From Neospora caninum Liverpool (lineage: Eukaryota > Apicomplexa > Conoidasida > Eucoccidiorida > Sarcocystidae): a stretch of 64,000 nucleotides of DNA. A program made the translations under genes and the position numbers. The notes beneath the pieces are model-generated. The model saw only the letters and a list, made by a program, of their open reading frames with translations, did no database searches and had not been told where the DNA came from. The stretch covers positions 310,001 through 374,000 of the forward strand of contig NC_018388.1 of the NCBI RefSeq assembly GCF_000208865.1, given 5' to 3'. Positions 22,269 through 33,997 of this stretch are shown here, piece after piece. Every line of letters begins with the position of its first letter. Position 1 is the first letter of the stretch.

Positions 22269-25200
22269 AGATTGTAGGTGGAGTACAGTCAGTATAGCAA
22301 GACGATTCTCCTTTGTCAAGGCTCACTGCCGGGGGGAGAGTTTTTCGTGATAGCAAGAAAGGGTCATTGGCAACATTCGAAGGTTAATATTACCACGGAT
22401 ATTACCGTCGAAATTGGCGAACGCGGATACCAGCGTGAAGTCGTTCGGGTCATATATCCTCCAGACAGCATGCTCCCTCTATTTCCAGGAGCAGGCTGCC
22501 GACGCAGATCCCACCCCAACCGTGTGTAGCGCGTACAGTTTCCAGGAATGAATTTACGACAAGACAGACTGGCGACCGCGGTTCTTCACACCGCTAGTAG
22601 TTCGACAGACAAGCGCACTGGCAGAGGCGCGGGTGTCGTGTCATACAGCTGCGGCGTCGCATAAAGACCTCCAGGATATTACTGGACTGCTATTGCGAGA
22701 CAAAAATTCTCTTAACGCACCAATCAACAGCCGTTGTGCCACAAACAGCCTCTTTCTCGAGAATGATACGTAGTAATGTTGACCTACAGACGCTTTTTAT
22801 GGCATGTCCCGTGCTACAGACACTAATGTTGTTTTACGAACGCACTTCTTTTCTCGAAGTGGATGTCCTTGTCATCAGAGTGGCGACTTGAGGTGTTCTG
22901 CACCGCCGCTGTAACCTGACAGTTGTACAGTCTGGTTTGTTACTCATTTTAGCGGGTAGATAGTGCAGCACCAGCTTGAACTCACTTAATATTCCAGGCT
23001 TTATAGTTGGATATCCCGTGTTGGTGGTATTCTGAAGCGAATTGTTTTTACGGAGTGGAACATCAGCAGGCGAGAGACACAAGAAATGTTTCGCCCATTC
23101 ACTCCTCTTCCTTGTGTTTCTACAACTCCGTAGGGTTTTGTTTGTGCAACTCGTCCTGTAACAGTGGTCTGATATAAGGGACTGTCCCAAGATGAGCTAA
23201 CGCCCTCCACGCTCTTTTGTTGTATGCCCCTGCCGAGACTAGAGCTCAAAAAGGCCCAAGCGTTGATTGCGCGTACTCGAATACCATGAGGAAAGCTTCA
23301 AAACTCTATATTCGCGTTAGAGTAGGACTCACGGACTCTCCCTATGGTAAATCCAGTGTTGAGAGTAGATCTACTAGCCCTATGGCAGCACGCGGTATGG
23401 ATAAGAAAATGCGCAAGCGAAAATGTCAAGCTTCCCGATGATGTGGCCGGCGTGCTCTCTCCGGGCACTCAAATTTCCGCCCTCACGGGGTAGAGAAGTA
23501 CATCTCAGTTCTATGTTCAACAGAGTCAAAGGTGTACGGGTGTTTTCTGGTACGCATGTATTCATGCATATATTTCCAGCTGCGAAGCAGGTTTTTTCAT
23601 GTCCCGGAGTGCAGACATAATGGCGCCCGACATCCAGGATAAAGCCTAACATTGCCACATTGGTCAACCTAGTAGAGTGTGACAGACAAGGCCGGTTGCT
23701 CTGGCGTGTCTCTTATATTTCGGATGGGAACCTATCGAAAGGGAACGGATGTGTTACTTGCTTAAGCCGTATGCCTAACGAAGAGAGCCACAATGAAGGT
23801 TTACTGCCCCGGTCGATGCAGCGAAGACCGGATTGAATGGAAGTACCCCGATGGTATTCTAGATCAAATAACAGGATTCTGAAACGCAGGACGACATGAA
23901 AGCGAAATAGCCATTTTATTGGCTGACGAAAAAGCCGTCATCCGGAAGACCAGACAGGCACTGCAGCAGCTGTGCATCCCTGTTGTGGAACACTGCGCTA
24001 CATAGAATTCCGTCTGCTAAGACCGAATGGGTAATGTTAAAGTTAGGAGAACCGATGCCTGTAGACGAGACAGCGTGCACACCTTTCCAGGTGTGAAAAA
24101 ATAAAATCTCTCCCACGGCAGCCCCTGTTGTCCTAGGCGCTCTCACAAACGAAGAAACTTAAGACAGCATCGCCCTTCATTTATAAATCGACAGCAGCAA
24201 AAATGGTGAAGTTCTATCCTGATTAGAAGCACGAGAATCCACACAGATGCGAAAAAGATACGTACTCCCACATGGCTCTATCCATCTTGCGCTTTTGCAA
24301 AATTTGAAACGATGAAGTGCTAGTTCACCTGTTGCCTCGTGCTGCTGGACTAATATCTGACTTCCCTCGGGTTATTGTTACGCAGATGATTGTTACTCTG
24401 ACAACTTCCCTTGCTGAATCTGAGTGTCACTCCTGCAACGGAGCACAGTAGCAGGCCACCACTAGAGTTTGGGGAAGTCCAGCCCTCTTTTCTGATAAAG
24501 GCTATTCATCCGCACAAGAAGCATGACCCAACAGGCCAGAAGCACGCTCGAGTGGTACGCAGAGTCACCACTTCTGTGTATTACACGTCGTGGCCGGCTA
24601 CTGCTTGTGACTGCTAAAAAATTGCATAATTGCGTGCGGAGACCGGTCTATCAGCTCCAGTTCTCCTCGCTTAAGTCTTCTGCCTTGAGCCGTTCTCCTC
24701 CCCAAAAATTGCCAGTCCTTTTGTCTAGCAGGGTACAACATCATATGACCTAGGCTCCTACGTGGGGTTTTCGAAGCGTTGTCAGTGTACGCCTATCTGC
24801 GTCGTCGACCATTATCACCATCATCACCTCTTACTTTATTAACGAAACGAACACTGTCAACAGTCCATGTTCGTGTCACAAATAAGTCTTTCGCATTCTC
24901 ACAGCAGACCCAGCAGCATGCTCCCACGATCCTGCTTTGTGCCACACGTGGGCAAAAACATCCCGCTGTCGGAGTGCCCCATATATAAGTATGCTTTATT
25001 GTCGGAATTGTCTTTGCAACAGCCTGAAAACGATGACAGGCCATGTCAAAAGAGCGATGTTTGAGATGTAATCAGCCACAGAACGATGATTGCTGGAAAG
25101 CAGCATGATGTACTAAATACATGCGCGAGCGGGAGAGGAAAAACGGATGTCATTTCCTTTCAACCTGTAGTCGGAGATGCACAGACGCAGCATTTCCGAC

Positions 25201-26372
25201 CCACTCAAATCCACCGTATTCCCGGCACTTGGACATAAAAAAGGCTCCACTCACTGGTTTTTTCCCGGGGTACACCTCCCAGCAACACAGATGCGAGGGG
25301 ATCCAAAAACATGCGAGAAACTCACTTCGTATACGATCCAGAAAAACTGACGGGGAATGAACTGATCCCCCACAGCGGTCTCAGCATAGTTTTACATTTT
25401 TAATAATGGCACGCATATATAGACACAGTTACCTGATGTTCGATCCCGGAAAACCTGAATCACGGATCTCCGACGCCTTGAAAAAACAGGGCTACACCCA
25501 CTCACGAGAAAGCTGCTTTTCTGCGAAACGCGTTATCAACTTTCAACTGAAGGTACTCATAAGCCCTGGGGCCGCAAGCGTTCAAATGAACTGCGGCTGC
25601 TTCTCTGCAGTCGTTTGTTATAAAATGAACACGAAACAGTTCTCATCAGCTTTTCCGTCAACTGCTTCGTCTGCTAGACTACGAACGGAATTCGTTCTTC
25701 GCGGATAATCTCACATCGAAACAGTTATCAGGCTTAGTACGTGAAATGAAACCATACGTGTACAATGGCAAGATACTGTGTTCGGGCTCAGGCGATCGTG
25801 GGACATCAGTCAAATTACATCTCCGATCCAGGCATACAGGAGCAGCTGGCGTCGTAATTCTGCCGCGCTCTCGGCACGCAAGGGCTTCCACCCCCGTTCT
25901 CCAGTACCATATATTTGGTCCCTCGGCTACTTCCAGGATCCCGCCATGTCGCCTGCTTCGCCCTCTTTCGGTTTCCCTCACCGCACCGTCATTAGCAAAC
26001 GATACGGGCGTTGGCATATTGGGGGCTTTCTGTGTCGCAGGCGTCTCAACTCAGATTGTACGCATATACATACACCCAGCGCACACATATACGCCTTACG
26101 CTTAAAGAACCCCTCGCCCAACACAGCACACGCCCATCTGCTACGAACGCCCATGTTTCGCCTCGTCATATGATCATACTCATAAAAGCTGAGCTGTCTA
26201 GCTCATTTACAACGAAAGTAGACACCAGACGGCTGTTATTATAACGAACCCTGTTCATGTTTGCTTGTGCCCTGTCGCTCCTTGAACGGTGATGCGAATG
26301 ACGGTGAGCTCCCAACCGCGAAAGCTGCTTTCACCGGAACACAACCAGATGGCGATATCCTTGCCAAAATCT
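22269..26372. other. Intergenic region between the DHHC and PPR genes
   Basis: Four kilobases between the stop of the plus-strand DHHC gene and the stop of the minus-strand PPR gene, so it should hold both 3' untranslated regions. Frames such as minus 22834-23190, plus 25406-25708 and minus 25679-26017 are of chance length and lack recognisable features. An RNA gene or repeat family is not evident. Confidence 0.5.
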
Positions 26373-29300
26373 CTAGCAGCCTTCCTTCTTTGGAAGCTGC
26401 CGCGCATCAGCCCGCCACATGTGCCCCTGAAACTGCCGCCGTCTCCTCCCAGCTCCGCCGAGGTACCCGTTTCCAGCGGCGCCCCGAGCCGGCGCTCCAT
26501 GCGGAGCACCAGCAAAGTGAGGAGGCGGCGGAGGCTGTGGGTGCACGCGTGCACGTCGTCGGCAACCGTCGAGGAAACCTAGCTGGTCTGCTGGTCCCAA
26601 ACCAGCCCCAAATCGCCGCGGGCGGTGGCTCTGCAGGCCATCTCTCCAGCTGTACGCCTCGCTGCTGCCTTCACCGTCACTAAACGGGACACTCACTCCA
26701 AAGGTACCATAAACGGAAGGCATCGCAAAGCCGGAGTTGTTAAAAAGCATTTGGTGCCCGCCCTCTCCTCTGCGACGTTGGGGCGGATTGCGACGCCTCT
26801 CTTTCCCTGCAGTGTCGGCTCTTGGTCCCGAGAAAAGGCCAAAGCTCCCCTCTGGCGAAGAGCCAGCCAAACCGTCCGGCGTTCCCGCCGGGGAGTCCAG
26901 CGGCGATGGCAAAAACGGTTGCGCATGCAAAGGGGAAACCGCCGACGCCCGAGATGCAGGCTCCCTTCCATTGGCCCCGTCCCCGCCTGATGCAGACAAC
27001 TCGCATCCTCTACGGTCCAACTTGTTTGTGAAAACTTCCGTGCAGCTGCCAGAAACACCTGGAAATGGGCTCATTCCAAAGGGCCTCATCTCACTGCCGC
27101 CGGAAGCACAGCTGATGCCTCGGCCATTCACGAACTCTCGCGGGTGGCCAGAAACTGTCTCTTCTCGGCCCTGCTGCGAATTCGCATGCAGTTCGCTGAC
27201 AGATGACAAATGGACACTTAGAAGCGTGGGAAGAAAGGAACCATCGAATCCGTCCCCGGATACGCCATGGAGCGAACCGGGCCGTGGCGCCTGATCGCCA
27301 TCAGCACACGGTTCAGTGCTTCCTCCGGTCTGTCTACCAGGAAACTGGTCGGGGCACACTTCGAGTGCACCTCTCCGCGTGTCGCCGTCTAGATGTACGC
27401 TGCTTCCATATCGCCACACTGCAGCGTCCGGATACTGCTCTGGGTATCGGCAGTTGCCCGAGACGGTTTGCGCGTCAATTCCTCTCTGTGAGTTTCCGGC
27501 CAGCTTCTTCGCGATAGAGTCAGCTTCATGTATTGCCGAAGGGATATGATACGGTGCATACGAGGTGAAGCCTTCCGCATTCATTGCTTGTTGGCGAAAC
27601 TGCGGCGAGTAACCTACGTTAGCGCCATTCGAACACGCTCCATACCCGGCATTGGATGGGAGAGAGGACGGCGCAACTTGAACAGAGGAGCAGGCACCCG
27701 CACGTCCCTTAGCACGGGACATCACGTCGAGCCCCTCGTTCTGGCCGTGGTTACCCGGGAGGCTCTCTGCGTCATTCAGGAAACTCCCCAGCTGACATCT
27801 TGGAGGCGCGGGCGGGAAGCTGTTGTGGCTGTTGCGCTGTTTCGAGCCGCCCAACGCCGTTCGAGGGGGACCTAGGGGGCCAGACTGAGCCGAAGAACTT
27901 CCCAGGACGTGCAAGGCTGTGGCAGCGTTCCGCCCACGAAGCAGCCCGACGCGTATGGCCTTGTGGACCAGTGGCAGTCCAAGCTCCTGCGAGGACAAGC
28001 GAGAAGCACAACACGCGCGTCGAATGTCTCCCTGATGTGGCATTCTCAACTGACGCGTTTCCACCTTTCTCCCACAGTTCATTCCTGTCAACCGTAATGC
28101 GAACTGCATGGCATTCGTGCCTATCCTCTGCATTGTGTGAATTCAGCTCCGCTTCACAGTGGAACGACTCAGGGGAGGTGCACACTCTGAACTGTCTCTA
28201 CAGCATGCCAATGAGGCACGAGCTTCTGTTCTCTCACCTCTCCCAGACCGTGTACCTTGGTTTGCTGGACCACAAACCGAAGTGTCTTCTCGTCTACCAG
28301 AGCCATTCCGCAGTGCTGTGAAGGGCCCAGGTCTCCGCCGGGACCGTTTGCTGCCGACCCCCCCGAAGGAGCCATTTGATCCAGAGCCTGAACGCGCAGG
28401 ACGTGAGAGGGTTATTATTTAGGTACACAGTATGCTCTTCTTGATTATTATAGGTAGGGCTGTTCCACAAGCGATTTACATCTTATATATGGTAGACTAG
28501 CGACAATCTTTTACTACCGGACTGGTGCTATATGCGTACACACCAAACAACAGTGTTACTGGATGAAAAAGCTTTTAAGCAAAGCCGCAATCAGAGTGTC
28601 CCTTCGAAGTGCCTAGCGCAGCATTAAAGGCATCCCATAAAACGAGCCAAGGGAGATTCCACGAGTTCTCGCCACGAACTGATCCGACAAAAACCGGCAG
28701 TGGCATCCACAGACAAGCACACACATTTACAGGTAGTGCCCTGCTGCGTGAGGAAACGGGAAGCACGTAGAGTACAGCGAATCACTCCCGCGAGACTCAC
28801 CCGCTCGACGATGTTGACCGCTTCGCGAATCATCCGCCCTTTGATGCATCCGCCAACGATGGTGGTCAGCGTCTTTGGGTCCCCGCGAACAGCATTCCGC
28901 TCCATACAGTCGTACACTTCCAGAGCGAGAGAGTACTGCACGTGGAAAACAGAACACGCAAAACGTCAGCACATCAGACACACACAGGGTGATCTGGGCA
29001 CGAGAGTCCGCCAAGGGGCCACGCAGCGCGGTGTTGGAAGGAGACAATGCTTTGACTCCTCCACTGTTGCAGTAGGTTCGAATGTACACTCACCTCCCTG
29101 TTGACAATACACGCCGCCATTAGGCACGTGTATACGTGGGCATTGATGGTGAAGCCGTACTTTCGCGGCAACTCCTTGACGAGCTCAAACGCCTTCTGCA
29201 GCTGGTATAGACGCCCGTGCATTTTTATGAGGATGGTCAGCGTGAAGTTGGACGGCGGAATCTCCTCCCTTTGCATCTCCTCCCACAGGTATTCGCACAG

Positions 29301-32300
29301 CGATACCCTCTATACGAAAGCACAGTATACAGGTCTTGCCAGCATAGATGAGGCTTCGCTGACTCAAGAGACGGCTCATCGCTCACTGGATGCACGGAAA
29401 GCAACCATTTCCTCTTGTGGCGCAGACATGCGGATCTTCCCACAGACCTTCAGGTGCTCGAAGCCCCACTGGCAACCTAGGCATGCATATCTGCCTAGCC
29501 TGAAGCATCGGTGCGAAGAATGCGCCCGGATCCCGAGAGGCTTGTACCCTTTCGGAGCCGCTCAAGACGTCTGCCGATCCGATCGACGGGGAAAAGTACG
29601 GAGGAGTCCCCCTTGAACCGCATGATGACATGATGACGTTTGAACGTTTCCCTCCACTGACATTCCCACCAACAAGCGAAGCTTCTGGAGAGGTCCCTGG
29701 ATCTCTGTGGCGTCTCGGCTCACCCCAGTTTTGACACAGCCATCCAGGAGAGAGTTGTAGAGTACACCGTCGGGCTTGATCTGTCTCTCTCGCATCGCCT
29801 TTAAGAGGTGTAGAGCTTTATTCATCTCTCCGTGCACGCAGTATCCCTTTATGATCGTCGAGAAGGTGATCAAGTCAGGCTTGATTCCTGTAAAGAACAC
29901 CAGAGTCACGAAGCGAGGCGTCTCGCTTCCGCCGTTTTCCTCATGCAAGTGCCGTGCGCCCTGCTGATTTGCAAACGCGGTACAACTCCGGTTCCTTCAG
30001 CAGCCCACACACGTTGTGACGGATGCGCATGCCATCTACCCCCCCCCCCCCCCCCCCCGCTGAAACGCACAAGCCTCTGGATCGGAAACGGGCACGCAGT
30101 GTTGAGTTGCTGCAGTAACGCGTGAAACGCTCCGACGACCCGCTGCGTCCCTCCGGTGACCCTTTTCCGTTCGCTTACCCTGAGAGAGCATGTCCTCGAG
30201 AAGCATCGCTGCCTTGTCCATCGCACCGACACGCGCGCAGGCATCGACAATGGAGTTGAAGGTAACAATGTTGATAGCCACTCCATTTTGCTGCATCTCC
30301 GCGTACATCTTGAGCGCCTTATCCAGCTGAGAAGGAATCATAACCACATGGATGCACACACGCGATGGGTAACTGTGGCGACGTGGCACGGTTTTGGTCA
30401 CGTTTCAAACACACTCCCGGGGCTCAAACGCAACGCCTATCGACATGCGTGCAACGGCTTCGTTTCTCCACTTTTTACCTATGCACCCCCCTCTGCAGTC
30501 CAGCTATTTTCCAGTCCGCACCTGTTTGCTCTGGGCGAACCCCTTGATTATTGTGGAGTACATGATGGTGTTGGGCAGAACTTGGCCTTCCCGCTTCATC
30601 TCCTCGAAGAGCTCCAGGGCCTCTACTACGCGGCCGTTGCTCACGAGCGCATCGTACATACACCCATATGCCACTGCGTTTGGCTGCAAACCTGCAGCAG
30701 AGATGACAGAAAACAGACGCCACACAACGCTTCTTGACGAGCCTTCTGCGACAGGAAATTGTCGACGCGGTGGCGACGAAGGACTCTCGTCTCTGTGTTC
30801 CGAGTGTGGCACGAATGCGACGTACCTCGGCTGTTCTTCAGTTTGCTCCATACGGTCCAGCACGCCTTGACTTTGCCCGTACTTCCCAAGTGTCTCAGAC
30901 GGACGCCGTACCGATAAACATCGTCGCCCCCGCGCTCGTCTGCCCACGCTCCCCCCACTGCTTCGCCGCTCAAATCCTCCTGTCTTTTTCCAACACCGTC
31001 TGCAGTGGTTTCCACGCGATCCGCACGGCCTGCTTCCCCCTCCGCTACGTCGGACTGAGGGAGTGAGTAGCCGCATGTGGGAACACTGAAGAATTGCGGC
31101 GTCGCCTTCGGGCATCTGGGCTTCCCAGCTGGACCCAGTCGGGCTGTTCCTGGAGAACCCGACTTCGAAACCCTCTCGCAAGCGGCGTCTGCAGCTGTAT
31201 CGACGCTACTCTTGGTGTCAACGGATGAACAGTCAGTCGTCGACAGTGCTCGATCGGCTGCACTTCCTTGTCCCTCTCTTCGGTGCGCGAGGACGTCGCT
31301 CGCCAGCTGCTTCGTGCCTTCGACGTCGTGACCGTTCCGCAGCACGACCGCCACCTTGTCGTTGTGCGAGCCTGTCCTGTTACGACTGCCGCACACTTGC
31401 ACAAAATGCAACAAGCGCTGGGCGAGCTCTGCGTCGATTCCGGGAAAGGCTTCAGTCTCCGTGGTCGGGTCAGCCCTTCCACACTGGAGGGACAGAGACT
31501 TTAAGAGCGCCGCAGCAGCCAGCACATCTCCCTGCAACACCAGCACACACCAGGCAGCGGCGGAGACCGGTTAGCGCACTCTCTCTCTATCAGCACACAC
31601 TTGGCTGCACAGTCGACGGCCGAGGCAGCGCGAAGCACACTGACCACGGCGGCATTCGAGGCGGTGTACTATTCCCAGCAAGCTGTGTGCAGCGGCGCCA
31701 GGCATGAGAGCAATGTGGCAAGAGCCCTCGAACGACAGAGCACATACCTCCGCAGTTGCGCGGTTTCCTTCCCCGTTTTCCGTCTGGGCATTGCTGTCGC
31801 TCCGATCACCGGTGGAACACGAGTTGGATTCCTGCATAACCTCCAAGTTGCTCCGGGCGTTGCCCGACTGCTTGCTGGCTAACCCCCTTTCGTCCACGGA
31901 CGGGGCACACCCACCCCCCAGAGACAGCCCAGGCGGCGGCATGCAATGCGCCTTACGCAGCAGCTCGACGAGAGCGTCGCTCTGCTGTCGCGCGCCCTCT
32001 GCTCCCACCCGATGAAGGCCCCGGGGAAGAGCAGCCTCCCCCGCCGCCTCCGAGCGCTGAGGTTCCTCGATAGGACAGCAGCACAGTGGACACGACGGCC
32101 GGCCACAGACGCAAGTAAAGGACGACGTCGCTGCAGACGACAGTTCCGAGGAACAGGACGTTGTGGACATTGCGTCACTTGTAAGCGACAAGAGAAACTG
32201 CTCAACACTGGTCGCCGACACGTCAGAAGATCGTGGGTCGCGCGGCGCATTCAAGGCTTCGCCACATGCAGGCCCCTGCCGAAACCCTCCTTTCTTCGCC

Positions 32301-33997
32301 CGCGACACATCTCCCGCTTGCTGGCACGGAAAGGCAGAGGCCGCCACGTTGTCTTCCCCCCAGCAGTCTTCTCCGACCACGGTCGAAGAGATCGGGGCAG
32401 CAGAACCACCCGTGCCGGACACTAGGGGCACGTTGCCGCCGTCGTTCATTGTGCTCGTGCGAGTGGCTGCAACGCTCCCGTCATCCCCCAGGCCTCTGCC
32501 GTCTTCCGCCGGGGCAAAGATGCTCATTTTAAATGGAAGAGCCTGACACTCGTTCAGACCTTCTCCATCAGTGTGCTTGTAAGTGCGACTCTCGTGCAAC
32601 TCATCTGCATCCTGGTTCCCAACGGTACTGCGAGCGTCCGTTCCACTGGCGCTTCCTCTGCTCCCCACACAGAAACCACGCCAGCCGGCACTCGCGGCGC
32701 CAACACCGCGGACGACGATGGCCGAGCTGTCGGAGAGTGTCAGAAAGGGTCTGAGTTTCCCCAGAGAGTTTTGGGGAGTTGAAGATCCCTGCGCGAGATC
32801 AGGGGCGCTGGACAGCGGGAGGCTGCCGGAAGCACGTCGTGGACTTGACTGGGCAGACCGCGAGACCAGCGACGGCTCTTGAGCAATCGCGAGAAGCAGC
32901 AGCAGTAGGTCTTCGTCTCTTGTCTGTTCAGCATGGGTTAAAAGCACATTGAAGGTTGTTGGCAGAAGCGGCAACGGACTCGAGTCCTCGAGGTCCGCAA
33001 TAGGGTCGCACCCCTGCTCACATGTTTCCGGCAGTGGCTGTCGGCTTCTGTCACCATCGCCCGTCCTACCAAGAGGCGAATTATTGGTCGCCTTCGTTGG
33101 CAACGAGACACGATCGTCCGCCGCAGTGTCCTGTTCGTGGCGAGACATCGTGGATGCTAGTTTTCCTGTGGTGCATCCTCCGCAGTACAAGCTATAGATT
33201 ATCCTTGGAAGAACTGTTTCTTTTGTCTCCTTGCAGTTTCCCTGCGCTGCTCTCAGCTGTGCCCGGACAGCCGCACAGACAAGATTCGAGGCTACAGTGC
33301 AGGCCGCTTCGAGGAAATCTGGCGCCGCGCATGCAGCCGCCGCAGCCGCCGTCGCAGCGGCGCCCGCTGCTGTCGTCACACGCGCGAAGGTGCGCGGCTC
33401 GGTTTCGGCAGATACCCGCGCCTCCGCAACGGCTGTTGCCGCGCGAACCCCTCTCAAGGTCCTCTCCACTGCTGCGGGGCATGCGCAATCGCACAGAGAG
33501 GGAAGACCAGCATTCTGCTGCGGCGCTGGGCGAGGCACCCTTCCGCAAGCGGGCGACGAACAAGCGGAACAACACGGCCCGCGTCTTTCAGCCGAGGTTC
33601 CTGGCGCTGGGTGCCGAGAAGCGACGGGACGCAGATGATGACGGAGGGCGGCTGCCGCCGAGAGAAAAAGATCTTTCTCCGCTCTGGACTCAGCGCGGTC
33701 CGCCCGCGCGAGCTTTGCAGCAGACAGGCGCATGCATTTCTCACTTTCGTCATGTTCCTCAGCTGTTGGCGTCGAATTGTCGCACGACTGCGCACCGTCT
33801 TCACGCCCCTTTGCCCCTGAGTCTGCTTCGGAGAGAGTCGACAAGCAGTGCTTCAGGACAACGCCTGCGACACGTTTCTCCTCTTCTCCCAATCCCTGAA
33901 GCAGTTGATCCAGGAGAGCTGCTGCCTTGACCGATGCAGACAGAACTCCCTCCTGACTGCCGGGCTCTTCGCCCGCACATGAAGGAATGCTTGCCAT
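26373..33997 (-). CDS. Large pentatricopeptide-repeat (PPR) RNA-binding protein
   Basis: Eight exons on the minus strand: 33997-31601, 31531-30826, 30691-30522, 30326-30179, 29887-29724, 29309-29094, 28935-28801, 27986-26373; 1849 residues. PPR proteins bind single-stranded RNA one base per repeat, usually in organelles. Residues 1-800 are mostly low-complexity (Ala/Cys/Ser-rich) with an isolated PPR-like unit near 345-380 (TTFNVLLTHAEQTRDED). Residues about 1000-1315 form nine contiguous repeats of 35-36 residues, for example VTFNSIVDACARVGAMDKAA and ITFSTIIKGYCVHGEMNKAL. The regular length across five splice junctions strongly supports the exon joins. The last exon gives a 530-residue Gly/Ser/Pro-rich tail with a basic patch (RRRNPPQRRRGEGG). 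The frame extends 15 bases upstream from a GTG, but the ATG at 33997 has a good ACCATGG context. There is no obvious transit peptide, so localisation is open. No RAP, SMR, DYW or nuclease domain was noticed. Confidence 0.88.
30039..30058. repeat. Poly-C tract (20 C) in a PPR-gene intron
   Basis: Twenty consecutive C on the plus strand inside the intron between 30179 and 29887 (on the coding strand it is poly-G). It is G-quadruplex-prone and length-variable in principle. It lies away from both splice sites. Confidence 0.97.

Noticed and set aside
26261..27294. Several plus-strand frames of 120-185 codons
   Set aside because: All are antisense shadows of the last PPR exon, which is GC-rich and therefore open in many frames.
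33022..33930. 302-codon plus-strand open frame
   Set aside because: It is antisense to the first exon of the PPR gene; the minus-strand frame is longer, starts in good context and splices in phase into the repeat array. The high GC of that exon keeps the antisense frame open.
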